Source: Sphingomonas jeddahensis (GTDB taxonomy: Bacteria; Pseudomonadota; Alphaproteobacteria; Sphingomonadales; Sphingomonadaceae). Taken from it: DNA of 64,000 bases. The stretch covers positions 1 to 64,000 of the forward strand of contig NZ_MPSB01000004.1 of the NCBI RefSeq assembly GCF_001981525.1. Direction: 5' to 3'. The translations under genes and the position numbers were made by a program. The stretch's first letter is position 1. Each line of letters opens with the position of its first letter. The notes below the pieces were generated by a model. The model worked only from the letters and a program-made list of their open reading frames with translations, was not told where the DNA came from and made no database searches. Shown here one piece after another: positions 15,634 through 24,341 of this stretch.

Positions 15634-16989
15634 ATGCATCTCGTCAGCGACCATATCGTCGAGGGCCGCGAAGGCCCGACGTTCGACCCCGCCTATCCGA
15701 CGCTGCCCGGCGTCGACCTAACCGATATCCGCCGCTTCACGCGGGGCCAGCCTTGGGAGGATTTCGCGCGGATGCGGGAGCAGGCGCCGGTGATGTGGCA
15801 CCCGATGCCGCGCGACGGCGTCGGTTTCTGGGCGGTGACGAGCTTCGAAGGCGTGAAGCGGGTCAACGGCGACCCGACGACCTTCAGCAGCGAGAAGGGT
15901 GGCATCCTGATGGCGTTGGGGCCGCAGGAAACGCGCCACCCGATCCTGTTCTCCGCCTCGACCAATTCGATGATCAACCTCGACGCGCGCCCACACCGCG
16001 AGCTGCGGCGCGAGCATATGCCGTATTTCACCGCCAGCTACATCAGGGGGCTGCGTGAGCGGGTGTCGGCGGAGGTCACGCGGCTGCTCGATACCATGGC
16101 GCCGCTCGGTAAATGCGATTTGGTCGAGAAGTTTTCGCAGCGACTGCCGATCTTTACCCTGTGCGAGATGCTGGGCGTGCCGCTGGAGGATCGCGAGAAG
16201 TTCATCGGTTGGATCCACTTTCTCGAAATGGCGCAGCAGATCGCCACCGAACAGGCCGAGCAGATCGCCAGCGGCGGCGAGCTGAACCCGCAGATCGCGG
16301 CGTTTATCGAGCTGTTCAACAAGAACATTGGCGACATGTTCGAATACGGTCGCCACATGCTCGCCAAGCGCCGCGCCGATCCGCAGCCTGACCTGATGAG
16401 CGCGATCGCCAACGCCATGGTGGAGGGCGAGCCGCTGCCCGATCCGTATCTCGACGGCGCGTGGCTGCTGATCGTGTTCGCGGGCAACGACACGACGCGC
16501 AACTCGATCTCCGGCGCGATGAAACTGTTCACCGAGAACCCGGGCGAGAAGGCGAAATTGCAGGCCGATGGTGGCCTGCTGACCAATGCGGTGCATGAGA
16601 TCACGCGGCTGGTGTCGCCAGTCATCTACATGCGGCGAACCGCCACGTGCGACACCGAGGTGGAAGGGCAGCGGATCGCGGAAGGCGAGAAGGTCATCAT
16701 GTATTATGGCGCGGCGAACCGCGATCCGGCGATGTTCACCGATCCCGACCGGTTCGACATCACCCGCACCAATGCCGAGAAGAACATCGCCTTCGGCCAT
16801 GGCCCACACATCTGCATCGGACGGATGACCGCGCAGTTGCAGCTCGAGGAAGCGTATCGCCAGATGTTCGCGCGCTTCCCCGACATCCGCTGGACCGGCG
16901 AGATGGACATCGCGCCGAACAATTTCGTCCATGCGGTGAAGCGGCTCGAGGTGGAGTTTGGGCCGGAGCGGGCGGCTCAGGCGGCATGA
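15634..16989 (+). CDS. Cytochrome P450
   Basis: Soluble bacterial class I P450 monooxygenase, 451 residues. The I-helix oxygen-activation motif AGNDTTRN lies at about 284-291, the K-helix ExxR (EITR) at about 322-325, and the haem-ligand loop FGHGPHICIG at 387-396 with Cys394. It needs ferredoxin and ferredoxin reductase partners, and neither is encoded nearby. The ATG follows GAGAGGACC. The stop overlaps the next gene's start (ATGA). The substrate is unknown; the early sequence (VDLTDIRRFTRGQPWEDFARM) resembles P450s common in sphingomonads and other soil bacteria. Confidence 0.93.
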   Translation: MHLVSDHIVEGREGPTFDPAYPTLPGVDLTDIRRFTRGQPWEDFARMREQAPVMWHPMPRDGVGFWAVTSFEGVKRVNGDPTTFSSEKGGILMALGPQETRHPILFSASTNSMINLDARPHRELRREHMPYFTASYIRGLRERVSAEVTRLLDTMAPLGKCDLVEKFSQRLPIFTLCEMLGVPLEDREKFIGWIHFLEMAQQIATEQAEQIASGGELNPQIAAFIELFNKNIGDMFEYGRHMLAKRRADPQPDLMSAIANAMVEGEPLPDPYLDGAWLLIVFAGNDTTRNSISGAMKLFTENPGEKAKLQADGGLLTNAVHEITRLVSPVIYMRRTATCDTEVEGQRIAEGEKVIMYYGAANRDPAMFTDPDRFDITRTNAEKNIAFGHGPHICIGRMTAQLQLEEAYRQMFARFPDIRWTGEMDIAPNNFVHAVKRLEVEFGPERAAQAA

Positions 16990-17357
16990 CAGGCGTCGAC
17001 CTAGCTTCGCCTTCGTGGGTGGGGTGGTGGTTTCGCGGGGCGGCAATCTATGGCCTGATCGCACTGCTGCCGCAGTATTTGTTTCCGCAGCCAGCCGGAG
17101 CGGAACTGGCTTCCTATGCCTTTATCGGCACGGCGAGTGCGTTCCAGCTGGTGTTCTGGGCGATTGGCGGGGATCCGATGCGGTATCGCGCGCTGATGCT
17201 GGCGGGAGTGGCGGAGAAGCTGGCGTTCGGCGTACCCGCGGTGGTGCTGTTCGCGCGCGGCTTCGCGCCCGCTCCGGTTCTGGTGTTCGGTGGCATCGAC
17301 CTGGCGCTGGGACTGGGCTTCATGCTGGCGTGGCGCGCAACGGCGCCGGCGGCTTAG
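16986..17357 (+). CDS. Small membrane protein linked to the P450, unrecognised
   Basis: Not recognised by name. The 123-residue protein starts in the P450 stop codon (ATGA, 16986). It has about four hydrophobic segments: residues 17-31 (GAAIYGLIALLPQYL), 45-59 (ASAFQLVFWAIGG), 68-90 and 95-117. It lacks a cleavable signal and charged catalytic motifs, so it is an integral membrane protein. Overlap with the P450 and short spacing to the GST gene place it in their operon. It could help a hydrophobic substrate cross, or anchor the enzyme; both are guesses. Confidence 0.7.
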   Translation: MTGVDLASPSWVGWWFRGAAIYGLIALLPQYLFPQPAGAELASYAFIGTASAFQLVFWAIGGDPMRYRALMLAGVAEKLAFGVPAVVLFARGFAPAPVLVFGGIDLALGLGFMLAWRATAPAA

Positions 17358-17509
17358 CGCCTCCCCTTCAGGCGAGGGGCCTCGAACCAACCGTCGCTGC
17401 CAAGGCGGCGACATATATCGTTACTCCCGCGATACGTTGGCCGCTTGACGATGCGCCGCATCGCCCTTCACCCTCGCGCGTACACGTGAGACTTACTAGT
17501 TAGGCGCCA

Positions 17510-20059
17510 ATGCAGCTCGTTATCGTCGAATCGCCAGCCAAGGCGAAGACCATCGAAAAGTATCTCGGTTCGGACTTCCGCGTCCTCGCGAGCTACGGCC
17601 ATGTCCGTGACCTGCCGGCGAAGGACGGCTCGGTCGATCCCGATTCCGGCTTTGCGATGGAGTGGGAAAATTACGCCGACAAGGCCAAGCAGCTCAAGGC
17701 GATCGCCGATCTGGCCAAGGGCGCCGACCGGCTGATCCTGGCGACCGACCCCGATCGCGAGGGCGAGGCGATCTCGTGGCACGTGCAGGAGGTGTTGGCC
17801 AAGCGAAAGGCGCTGCCCAAGAAGGTCGATCGTGTCACCTTCAACGCCATCACCAAGGCGGCGGTGACGACCGCGATGGCGTCCCCGCGCGAACTCGATA
17901 CCGATCTGATCGATGCCTATCGCGCGCGCCGGGCGCTCGACTATCTCGTCGGCTTCACGCTCTCGCCGGTGCTGTGGCGCAAGCTGCCGGGCGCCAAGTC
18001 GGCGGGGCGTGTACAATCGGTGTCGCTGCGGCTGATCGTCGATCGCGAGCGCGAGATCGAAGCGTTCAAGGCGCAGGAATATTGGTCGGTGACGGCCGGG
18101 CTGGAGCAGGACGGCACGCCCTTCACCGCGCGGCTGGTGCAATGGGACGGCAAGAAGCTCGACCGCCTGTCGATCGGCAACGAGGGCGATGCGCTCAAGG
18201 CCAAGGCGGCGGTCGAGGCGGGTCGCTTCGCCGTCGAGCGGGTCGAGACCAAGCCCGCCACGCGCAACCCGCCGCCGCCCTTCACCACCTCCACGTTGCA
18301 GCAGGAAGCGGCGCGCAAGCTCGGCTTCTCCGCCGATCACACGATGCGGATCGCGCAGCAGCTCTACGAGGATGGCGCGATCACCTATATGCGCACCGAC
18401 GGCGTGCAGATGGACGGCAGCGCCATAGACGCGGCGCGCGGCGCGATCGCCAACCGCTATGACGCGAGCTACGTGCCCGACAAGGCGCGCCAGTATCAGA
18501 CCAAGGCCAAGAACGCGCAGGAAGCGCACGAGGCGATCCGGCCGACTGATTTCAGCCGCGACCGTGTCGGCTCGGGCGATCATGCGCGGCTGTACGACCT
18601 GGTCTGGAAGCGCGCGCTGGCCAGCCAGATGGCCTCGGCGCGGATGGAGCGGACCACGGTCGATTTCGCCGATGGCACGGGGCGCAACGTGCTGCGCGCG
18701 ACCGGCCAGGTAGTGCTGTTCCCTGGCTATCTCGCACTCTACGAGGAGGGCCAGGACGATAGCGCCGACGAGGATGCAAAGCGCCTGCCCCGGATGCGCG
18801 AGGGCGATTCGCCCGCCAAGAAGAGCGTCGATGCCGAGCAGCATTTCACCCAGCCGCCGCCGCGCTTCTCCGAAGCCTCGCTGGTCAAGCGGATGGAGGA
18901 GCTGGGGATCGGTCGCCCATCGACCTACGCCTCGATCATCAAGACGCTGAAGGACCGCGCTTATGTGCGCGTCGAGAAGAACCGCTTCTTCGCCGAAGAG
19001 AGCGGGCGGCTGGTGACGGCGTTCCTGGAACGCTTCTTCGAGCGCTACGTCGCCTATGACTATACCGCCGAACTGGAGGAGGAGCTGGACGACGTCTCCG
19101 GCGGCCGCGCGCAGTGGCAAGCGGTGCTGGAAAGCTTCTGGCGCGATTTCAAGCCGCGCACCGCCGAGGTGATGGAATTCAAGCCGAGCGAAGTCACCGA
19201 GCAGCTCGACACGTTTCTCGAGGATTATCTCTTCCCGGAGAAGGCGGACGGTGGCGATGCGCGGCTGTGCCCCAATTGTGGCAACGGGCGGCTGGCGCTG
19301 CGCGGCGGGCGGTTCGGGGCGTTCATCGCCTGCTCCAATTATCCTGAGTGCAAATACACCCGCCGCTTCGCCCAGGCCGGCGGCGAGGCGGGCGACAGCG
19401 GTGAGCCCGAGCAGCTCGGCCACGATCCCGAGACGGGGCTACCGGTGGAGCGCAAGTCGGGGCGGTTCGGGCCATACATCCAGCTCGGAGAGGGCAAAGA
19501 CGCCAAACGCGCGTCGATCCCCAAGGATGTTGGCGAACTCGACCTGGAACTAGCGCTCAAGCTGCTGAGCCTGCCGCGCCTGATCGGCCAGCATCCAGAG
19601 ACAGGCAAGGATATCACCGCGTCGATCGGCCGCTATGGCCCCTATCTGGTGCATGACGGCAAATATGCGCGGCTCAGCAGCACAATGGACGTGTTCGAGA
19701 CGGGCATGAACGCCGCGGTGGTGAAGATCGCCGAAGCCGCCGCCGGGGGCGGTCGCCCGCAGCGTGGATCGCGCGAGCCGCTCAAGGTGCTGGGCAAGCA
19801 CCCGCGCACCGAAGCGGAGATCAAGCTAATGGAGGGGCGCTATGGCCCCTATGTCACCGATGGCGAGACCAATGCGACACTGCCCAAAACAATCGCGCCT
19901 GATGCGCTGACGCTGGAGGAAGCTGCGCAGCTGATCGACGCGCGGGCGGCGATGCCGTCGAAGGGCAAAACGGCGAAGAAGAAGGCGCCGGCGAAGAAAG
20001 CTGCGGCCAAGCCCGCCGCCAAAAAGGCTAGTCCGAAGAAGGCGGCGGCGAAGGCGTAG
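17510..20059 (+). CDS. topA: DNA topoisomerase I
   Basis: Type IA topoisomerase that relaxes negative supercoils, 849 residues. The Toprim domain opens MQLVIVESPAKAKTIEKYLG, with the acidic metal site DPDREGE near residue 82. The catalytic tyrosine is Tyr293 in AITYMRTDG. One C4 zinc ribbon (CPNCGNG ... CSNYPEC) spans about 587-614, followed by several short FGPY/YGPYL repeats typical of alphaproteobacterial TopA. The tail is a lysine/alanine-rich, histone-like extension (AKKKAPAKKAAAK...), probably a DNA-binding tail. dprA, often upstream of topA, is absent. The 152 bp before it show no gene. Confidence 0.97.
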   Translation: MQLVIVESPAKAKTIEKYLGSDFRVLASYGHVRDLPAKDGSVDPDSGFAMEWENYADKAKQLKAIADLAKGADRLILATDPDREGEAISWHVQEVLAKRKALPKKVDRVTFNAITKAAVTTAMASPRELDTDLIDAYRARRALDYLVGFTLSPVLWRKLPGAKSAGRVQSVSLRLIVDREREIEAFKAQEYWSVTAGLEQDGTPFTARLVQWDGKKLDRLSIGNEGDALKAKAAVEAGRFAVERVETKPATRNPPPPFTTSTLQQEAARKLGFSADHTMRIAQQLYEDGAITYMRTDGVQMDGSAIDAARGAIANRYDASYVPDKARQYQTKAKNAQEAHEAIRPTDFSRDRVGSGDHARLYDLVWKRALASQMASARMERTTVDFADGTGRNVLRATGQVVLFPGYLALYEEGQDDSADEDAKRLPRMREGDSPAKKSVDAEQHFTQPPPRFSEASLVKRMEELGIGRPSTYASIIKTLKDRAYVRVEKNRFFAEESGRLVTAFLERFFERYVAYDYTAELEEELDDVSGGRAQWQAVLESFWRDFKPRTAEVMEFKPSEVTEQLDTFLEDYLFPEKADGGDARLCPNCGNGRLALRGGRFGAFIACSNYPECKYTRRFAQAGGEAGDSGEPEQLGHDPETGLPVERKSGRFGPYIQLGEGKDAKRASIPKDVGELDLELALKLLSLPRLIGQHPETGKDITASIGRYGPYLVHDGKYARLSSTMDVFETGMNAAVVKIAEAAAGGGRPQRGSREPLKVLGKHPRTEAEIKLMEGRYGPYVTDGETNATLPKTIAPDALTLEEAAQLIDARAAMPSKGKTAKKKAPAKKAAAKPAAKKASPKKAAAKA

Positions 20060-20124
20060 TGGCCAAGCGTGGAAGTAAGCCCGAGCGCTCGCGGAAACGA
20101 ATCCGAACGGCGCAAGGTCACTGA
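20059..20124 (+). pseudogene. 21-codon remnant or leader peptide after topA
   Basis: GTG at 20059 overlaps the last base of the topA stop and opens a very basic 21-codon frame (VAKRGSKPERSRKRIRTAQG, then H). In many alphaproteobacteria an exoribonuclease R gene follows topA, and starts of this basic kind occur there, so it may be the remaining 5' end of a lost gene. Chance is also possible. The rest of 20060-20286 holds only a partial palindrome (CATGCCCGGCATGACGG, about 20162-20178). Confidence 0.25.
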
Positions 20125-20286
20125 GGCTTAGGCTGGAGTTGCGCGTCCCGTGGATCTCGGGACATGCCCGGCATGACGGCTTAGCCTTGCCCGTTTAAAG
20201 CATGTCCGGCCGCCTCGGGTTCGCCGGACTTAGCTACCTCGGCATCAGGCGGTTGCGGCGGCTCGCACCTTCGCTACCATCGCGTC

Positions 20287-21279
20287 ATGGGGGAACGGAT
20301 CGACTGGCTCGATACAGCGCGTGGGTTCGGCATCGTCGCGGTGGTCGCTGGCCATGTGACCAGCGACCCCGCCGTTTGGGCGGCGACGTTTCATTTCCAC
20401 ATGCCGCTGTTCTTCATGCTGTCCGGCATGGTGTTTACGCCCAAGGCATTTGCTGACGTTGCGCACCGGCGCGCGCGCACGCTGTTGCTTCCATATGCGA
20501 TGTGGCTGGTGATCGTGGCGGGGCTTGATGTGCTCGTCGCGCTCACCGCCGGCCACCCGATGTACTTGCCTTGGGAGCGGCCGGCCGCCGCGCTGGCGCG
20601 GATGCTGCTAGGGGGCACGTTTCTGGTCGGCCCGTTCGGAATTTTCTGGTTCGTAACGTGCCTTTATGTCGTCCAGCTCGCCGCCGTGCTGATCCTGCGT
20701 CGGCCACCGCAACAAGTACTCATTATCGCCGTGTTGTTGCTGGCAGTGACGCATGTGATCCCTCGCATGCCGAACCCCTGGGGCCTCGTGAGCGTGCCGG
20801 CCGCGACATTCTTCTTCGTCGCTGGCGCGCTGCACCGCCGGCATGCCGATGCGCTCGGCTGGCCGCTGACGGCAATCGCGCTGGGTGCCGGTTCGCTGGC
20901 AGCGGTGTCGCGCCCGCTCGATCTGAAGATCGCGGAGGTCGGAACGCCGGTGCTCAGCATCGTCGCGGCGTTGGGCCTCTGCCATCTCATTCTGACGGTT
21001 GCCAAGCGGGCGCCCAGTGTTTCGCCGATTGCGGCGTTGGGACGGGCCAGCCTGGTCATCATGTATGGACACCTGACGCTGTTCTACGCGCTTCGCGACC
21101 ACATGGGCAAAGCCGCGGTGGCAGCGCTGTGCGCGCTAATGCCGCTCGGCCTGTGGCTGATCCTGCGCCGCTTCCCCGCCGCTCGCGCCCTGCTACTCGG
21201 CGAGTGGCTCTTGGACCGCAGACCGCCAGTTGCGACGGCGCAAGCGCCGCCCCTCCCATTCCGCCACGAGCAAGCGTAG
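20287..21279 (+). CDS. Membrane acyltransferase (acyltransferase-3 / fucose O-acetylase-like)
   Basis: Integral-membrane O-acyltransferase of the acyltransferase-3 family, 330 residues, about ten hydrophobic segments. The N-terminus has the family pattern WLDTARGFGIVAVVAGH with the conserved histidine (about residue 22), followed by FHFHMPLFFMLSG and RRARTLLLPYAMW, as in OatA/ExoZ and fucose 4-O-acetylase relatives. It probably transfers acetyl or another acyl group onto a sugar of an exopolysaccharide. Its last 87 bp overlap, on the opposite strand, the end of the WcaI-like glycosyltransferase gene, so the two are convergent. No signal for co-expression is visible. Confidence 0.85.
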   Translation: MGERIDWLDTARGFGIVAVVAGHVTSDPAVWAATFHFHMPLFFMLSGMVFTPKAFADVAHRRARTLLLPYAMWLVIVAGLDVLVALTAGHPMYLPWERPAAALARMLLGGTFLVGPFGIFWFVTCLYVVQLAAVLILRRPPQQVLIIAVLLLAVTHVIPRMPNPWGLVSVPAATFFFVAGALHRRHADALGWPLTAIALGAGSLAAVSRPLDLKIAEVGTPVLSIVAALGLCHLILTVAKRAPSVSPIAALGRASLVIMYGHLTLFYALRDHMGKAAVAALCALMPLGLWLILRRFPAARALLLGEWLLDRRPPVATAQAPPLPFRHEQA

Positions 21280-22488
21280 CTCGCCTTCAAACCTCGTGAG
21301 GATAGCCGCCTTGCTCCAGCGTTCGGCAGCTCGCGCGCAGGCGGCCGTGCCAAGCGCCTTGCGGAGTGGGACGTCGTCAATCAACCGGGCGATCGCGGCA
21401 GCAAAAGCGGCAGCGTCATCCGGCTGGGTTACCAATCCGCATCCCTCCACCTCATGCGCCAGCCCGGTCCATGGTTCGGCAGTCGCGATGACCGGCCGGC
21501 CGGAGGCGAGCATGTTGGGCAGCTTGGATGGCAGCACCAGATCGGCCGCGCCGGCAATCTGCGGCAATAGGTGGACCGTTGCGATGCTCAGCAGATCAGA
21601 GAGCCGCTCGGCCGGTTGAAGGTCGAAGAAGGTGACCGATTCGCACCCAGCGGCGGCGGCCATCAGCGCGGGGCGGTTGGGGCCATTGCCGCAGATGACG
21701 AACAAGATATCGCCGCGATGCGCGAGCAGACGCGCAACCTCGGCGACGATCCCGATCCCCTGTTTGGCGGCGATATTGCCTGAATAGAGCGCGACATGCG
21801 GACGCTGCACGTTCCACTCCTTTCGGAAGGGAGAAAGTGCGTCCGTCGGCCGCACGTCAGGCTGCGCCCAATTTCGAAACTCGACGATGCGGTCTGGCGC
21901 GATCCCTTTTTCGGCCAAGCGCGCGCACATCGCTGGTGAGATGCTGCTGACGCGATCACCGTTCATGGCGCATCGCTCAATCCAGCGAAGCACGCGCGCC
22001 CGGATCCGGGTGCGCGGAAGGTGGCCGGTGGCAAGGGCGATATCCACCTCCAGATCCTGGACATGCACCCATAAGGGTCGACCGATCACAGCGGCGACCG
22101 TGCGGGCGACCAGAGTGGACAGGATGGACGGCGCAATGGCGATGATCACCGACGGGCGGCGCACCAAGCAGGCAGCGATGAGCGCCATGAACGCCAGCAA
22201 GGCGAAGCTGAGATGGTGCAGAATTCGCCACCAGCCTTGCGGGCTCGCCGGCACAAAGTGAGGCAGGCGGGTAATGGCAACGCCATTTTCTCTGGCCGAG
22301 CTGATGCGGTACCCGGCGTAGCCCTCGGCAACTGTCCAGTGCGGATAGCTGGGCGTGCCGCAGATCACCCGCACGCTGTGGCCCCAGGCCGCCAGCATCT
22401 CCGCCATGCCGGTGGTACAAGGACCGATACCGACTGGTTCCGGCGCATAATTGTGGCCGATGATCAAGATGTTGAGCGGCCGCGCCAT
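21193..22488 (-). CDS. WcaI-like glycosyltransferase
   Basis: Family 4 glycosyltransferase (GT-B fold), 431 residues, resembling colanic acid transferase WcaI. The N-terminal GHNYAPEPVGIGPCTTGMAE matches the WcaI pattern, GTPSYPHWTVAEGY follows, and the C-terminal half has a typical nucleotide-sugar region (YSGNIAAKQG, then LPSKLPNMLASGRPVIAT). One hydrophobic segment at about 108-130 suggests membrane association. In colanic acid synthesis this group adds an early fucose to a lipid-linked unit, which would fit the gmd-fcl genes at the window start. It stands alone, away from the main polysaccharide island. Confidence 0.85.
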   Translation of the reverse strand: MARPLNILIIGHNYAPEPVGIGPCTTGMAEMLAAWGHSVRVICGTPSYPHWTVAEGYAGYRISSARENGVAITRLPHFVPASPQGWWRILHHLSFALLAFMALIAACLVRRPSVIIAIAPSILSTLVARTVAAVIGRPLWVHVQDLEVDIALATGHLPRTRIRARVLRWIERCAMNGDRVSSISPAMCARLAEKGIAPDRIVEFRNWAQPDVRPTDALSPFRKEWNVQRPHVALYSGNIAAKQGIGIVAEVARLLAHRGDILFVICGNGPNRPALMAAAAGCESVTFFDLQPAERLSDLLSIATVHLLPQIAGAADLVLPSKLPNMLASGRPVIATAEPWTGLAHEVEGCGLVTQPDDAAAFAAAIARLIDDVPLRKALGTAACARAAERWSKAAILTRFEGELRLLVAEWEGRRLRRRNWRSAVQEPLAE

Positions 22489-22673
22489 TAAGCCCGGCCT
22501 GCTGCTGCGCGCGCCCGACTTATCCGGCCGCAGTCACCCTGTCCGGAGCACGCCCCCACCAAGCTCGCCTCCCCCGACGCCCCCACGTCGCCAGAGAAGA
22601 TTTACGCAAAATACAAATATGTCCATAGCGGATTAACCATAGCAACAATCCGCCACAAAGCACGGAGCTGCGC

Positions 22674-23285
22674 TTACAGCCTCGGCCCCGCGACCGCGCG
22701 CACCGCTTTCTTCGGCTTTTCATCGATCAGCTTGGCAATTGCGGGCGCGCGCGTGTCGGCGCGGGCATAATCTCGCGCGGACATGCCGGCGATGTTGTCG
22801 GTCTGGTCGGGATTGGCACCTGCCGCGAGCAGGCTGCGAACCAGCGGCAAGTCGCGTTTCTGCACTGCCCGGATCAGCGGCGTCTCACCGCCGCCGTTGC
22901 CAAGGTTCGGATTGGCCTTGCCGGCGGTGAGGACCTCGACCAGCGCGTTGTGGCCATATTGCACCGCAAGTAGCAGCGGCGTGTCACCCCGGCCGTCGCG
23001 CATGTTGGGATCGGCACCACGTTGGAGCAGGTAGCGCAGATAGGTGGAGTCACCCCGCTTGACCACGATATGCAGCGCGCCCTCACCGCTGGTGACGTCG
23101 CGCGCGTTGACGATGCGCTGACCGGGCTGGTCGAGCATCTTCACAACTGCGTCCCCATCTTCCTTGCGCACCGCTTCCAGGAATTTGTAGCCTTGCGACT
23201 GCTGCTGGGCCGCTGCCGGCAGCGATGCGAACAAAATGGTGGAAACGAGCAGGTGACGCAGCATTTTCACGGATAAACGGCCCAT
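22674..23285 (-). CDS. Exported ankyrin-repeat protein
   Basis: A 203-residue protein with a signal peptide (MLRHLLVSTILFASLPAAAQ) and about four ankyrin repeats between residues 55 and 185 (GEGALHIVVKRGD, GDTPLLLAVQYGH, GETPLIRAVQKRD). It is therefore probably a periplasmic protein-binding scaffold with no catalytic role. Start ATG 23285 adds MGRLSVK before ATG 23264; neither has a good ribosome binding site, and the second gives the more typical signal peptide. It is divergent from the Sco1 gene across 46 bp. Partner unknown. Confidence 0.8.
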   Translation of the reverse strand: MGRLSVKMLRHLLVSTILFASLPAAAQQQSQGYKFLEAVRKEDGDAVVKMLDQPGQRIVNARDVTSGEGALHIVVKRGDSTYLRYLLQRGADPNMRDGRGDTPLLLAVQYGHNALVEVLTAGKANPNLGNGGGETPLIRAVQKRDLPLVRSLLAAGANPDQTDNIAGMSARDYARADTRAPAIAKLIDEKPKKAVRAVAGPRL

Positions 23286-23331
23286 TTGATGGTTGCTGCG
23301 GCGTTTTTAGCAGATCAAGGCTGGCGATGCC

Positions 23332-23913
23332 ATGAACCCACGTCTTCTCGCCTCGCTTGCCCCCATCGCCCTGCTCGCCTGCTCACCCGCGCAGGCTCCG
23401 TCGCGGCCGCCGCTGGAAGGCGCCAAGATCGGGGGGCCGTTTACGTTGACCGACCAGAACGGCAACGCGTTCTCCGACCAGGCACTCGCCGGCAAGTATC
23501 GCATCATGTATTTCGGCTACACCTTCTGCCCCGATGTCTGCCCGGTCGATGTGCAGAACCTAGCTGCGGGGCTGAAACTCGTGGAGAAGAGCAACCCCGA
23601 TCTGGCGGCCCGAATCGTGCCGGTGTTCGTGACGATCGATCCGGAGCGCGATACGCCGGCAGTGCTGAACCAATTCACATCGGCCTTTCACCCCCGCATG
23701 GTGGGGCTGACCGGTTCGCCTGAAGCGATCGCCAAGGTGGCCAAGGAGTTCGCAATCTTCTATCAGCGTGGCGAAGGCACTGCAGGCGGCTATCTGATGA
23801 ATCACAGCCGGCAGGCGTACCTTATGTCACCCGATGGCAAACCGCTTGCCCTGTTGCCGCAAGAAGGGCCGCCGCCGGCCATCGCCGACGAGATCACACG
23901 CTGGGCTGAATGA
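23332..23913 (+). CDS. Sco1/SenC copper-chaperone lipoprotein
   Basis: Thioredoxin-fold copper metallochaperone for assembling the CuA centre of cytochrome c oxidase, 193 residues. A lipobox LLAC (Cys17) predicts a lipoprotein on the periplasmic side. The copper-binding pair is CPDVC (Cys66/Cys70) in YFGYTFCPDVC, with His158 in NHSRQAYLMSPDG as third ligand. It is not next to ctaC/ctaD, which lie some 32 kb away, but all serve the same oxidase. Its stop overlaps the start of the next gene (ATGA at 23910), beginning a three-gene coupled operon. Confidence 0.92.
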   Translation: MNPRLLASLAPIALLACSPAQAPSRPPLEGAKIGGPFTLTDQNGNAFSDQALAGKYRIMYFGYTFCPDVCPVDVQNLAAGLKLVEKSNPDLAARIVPVFVTIDPERDTPAVLNQFTSAFHPRMVGLTGSPEAIAKVAKEFAIFYQRGEGTAGGYLMNHSRQAYLMSPDGKPLALLPQEGPPPAIADEITRWAE

Positions 23914-24341
23914 ACCGATTCTGGGAAGACACGCCGCTCGACAAACTGGACCGCGCGCAATGGGAAGCCTTGTGCGATGGCTGCGGCAAATGCTGCCTTC
24001 ACAAGCTGGAGGATGAGGAGACCGGGGAGTTGTTCGCCACCAATGTGGCTTGCAAGTTGCTCGACCGACGGACGGGACAATGTTCCAATTACAAGCACCG
24101 TCACGCTTACGTTTCCGAGTGTGTGCGGCTGTCGATGCGCAATGTCGATGCGATAGAATGGTTGCCGTCCACATGTGCCTATCGACTGCGGCTGAACGGC
24201 GAGCAATTGCCCGACTGGCATTACCTGAAAACGGGTGATCGCGACGCGGTGCATCGGGCCGGCGAGTCGGTGAAGGGCTGGACGATCAGCGAGGATGATG
24301 CGGGCGAGCTGGAGTATCACCTCGTCGATCGGAAGCTGTGA
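23910..24341 (+). CDS. YcgN/UPF0260-like cysteine-cluster protein
   Basis: A 143-residue cytoplasmic protein of the YcgN (UPF0260) group, of unclear function. The cysteine cluster CDGCGKCC (Cys22, 25, 28, 29), then VACKLLDRRTGQCSNY and VSECVRL, fits the CxxCxxCC metal-chelating domain thought to bind zinc or iron. WLPSTCAYRLRLNGEQLPDWH is a conserved family segment. It overlaps Sco1 upstream (ATGA) and the metalloprotease downstream (GTGA), so all three are translated in series. A role in metal handling would fit the Sco1 neighbour but is not shown. Confidence 0.88.
   Translation: MNRFWEDTPLDKLDRAQWEALCDGCGKCCLHKLEDEETGELFATNVACKLLDRRTGQCSNYKHRHAYVSECVRLSMRNVDAIEWLPSTCAYRLRLNGEQLPDWHYLKTGDRDAVHRAGESVKGWTISEDDAGELEYHLVDRKL

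Noticed and set aside
17468..19423. A 651-codon minus-strand frame over topA
   Set aside because: Antisense to an unmistakable topA, with arginine- and leucine-rich low-information sequence and no motif.
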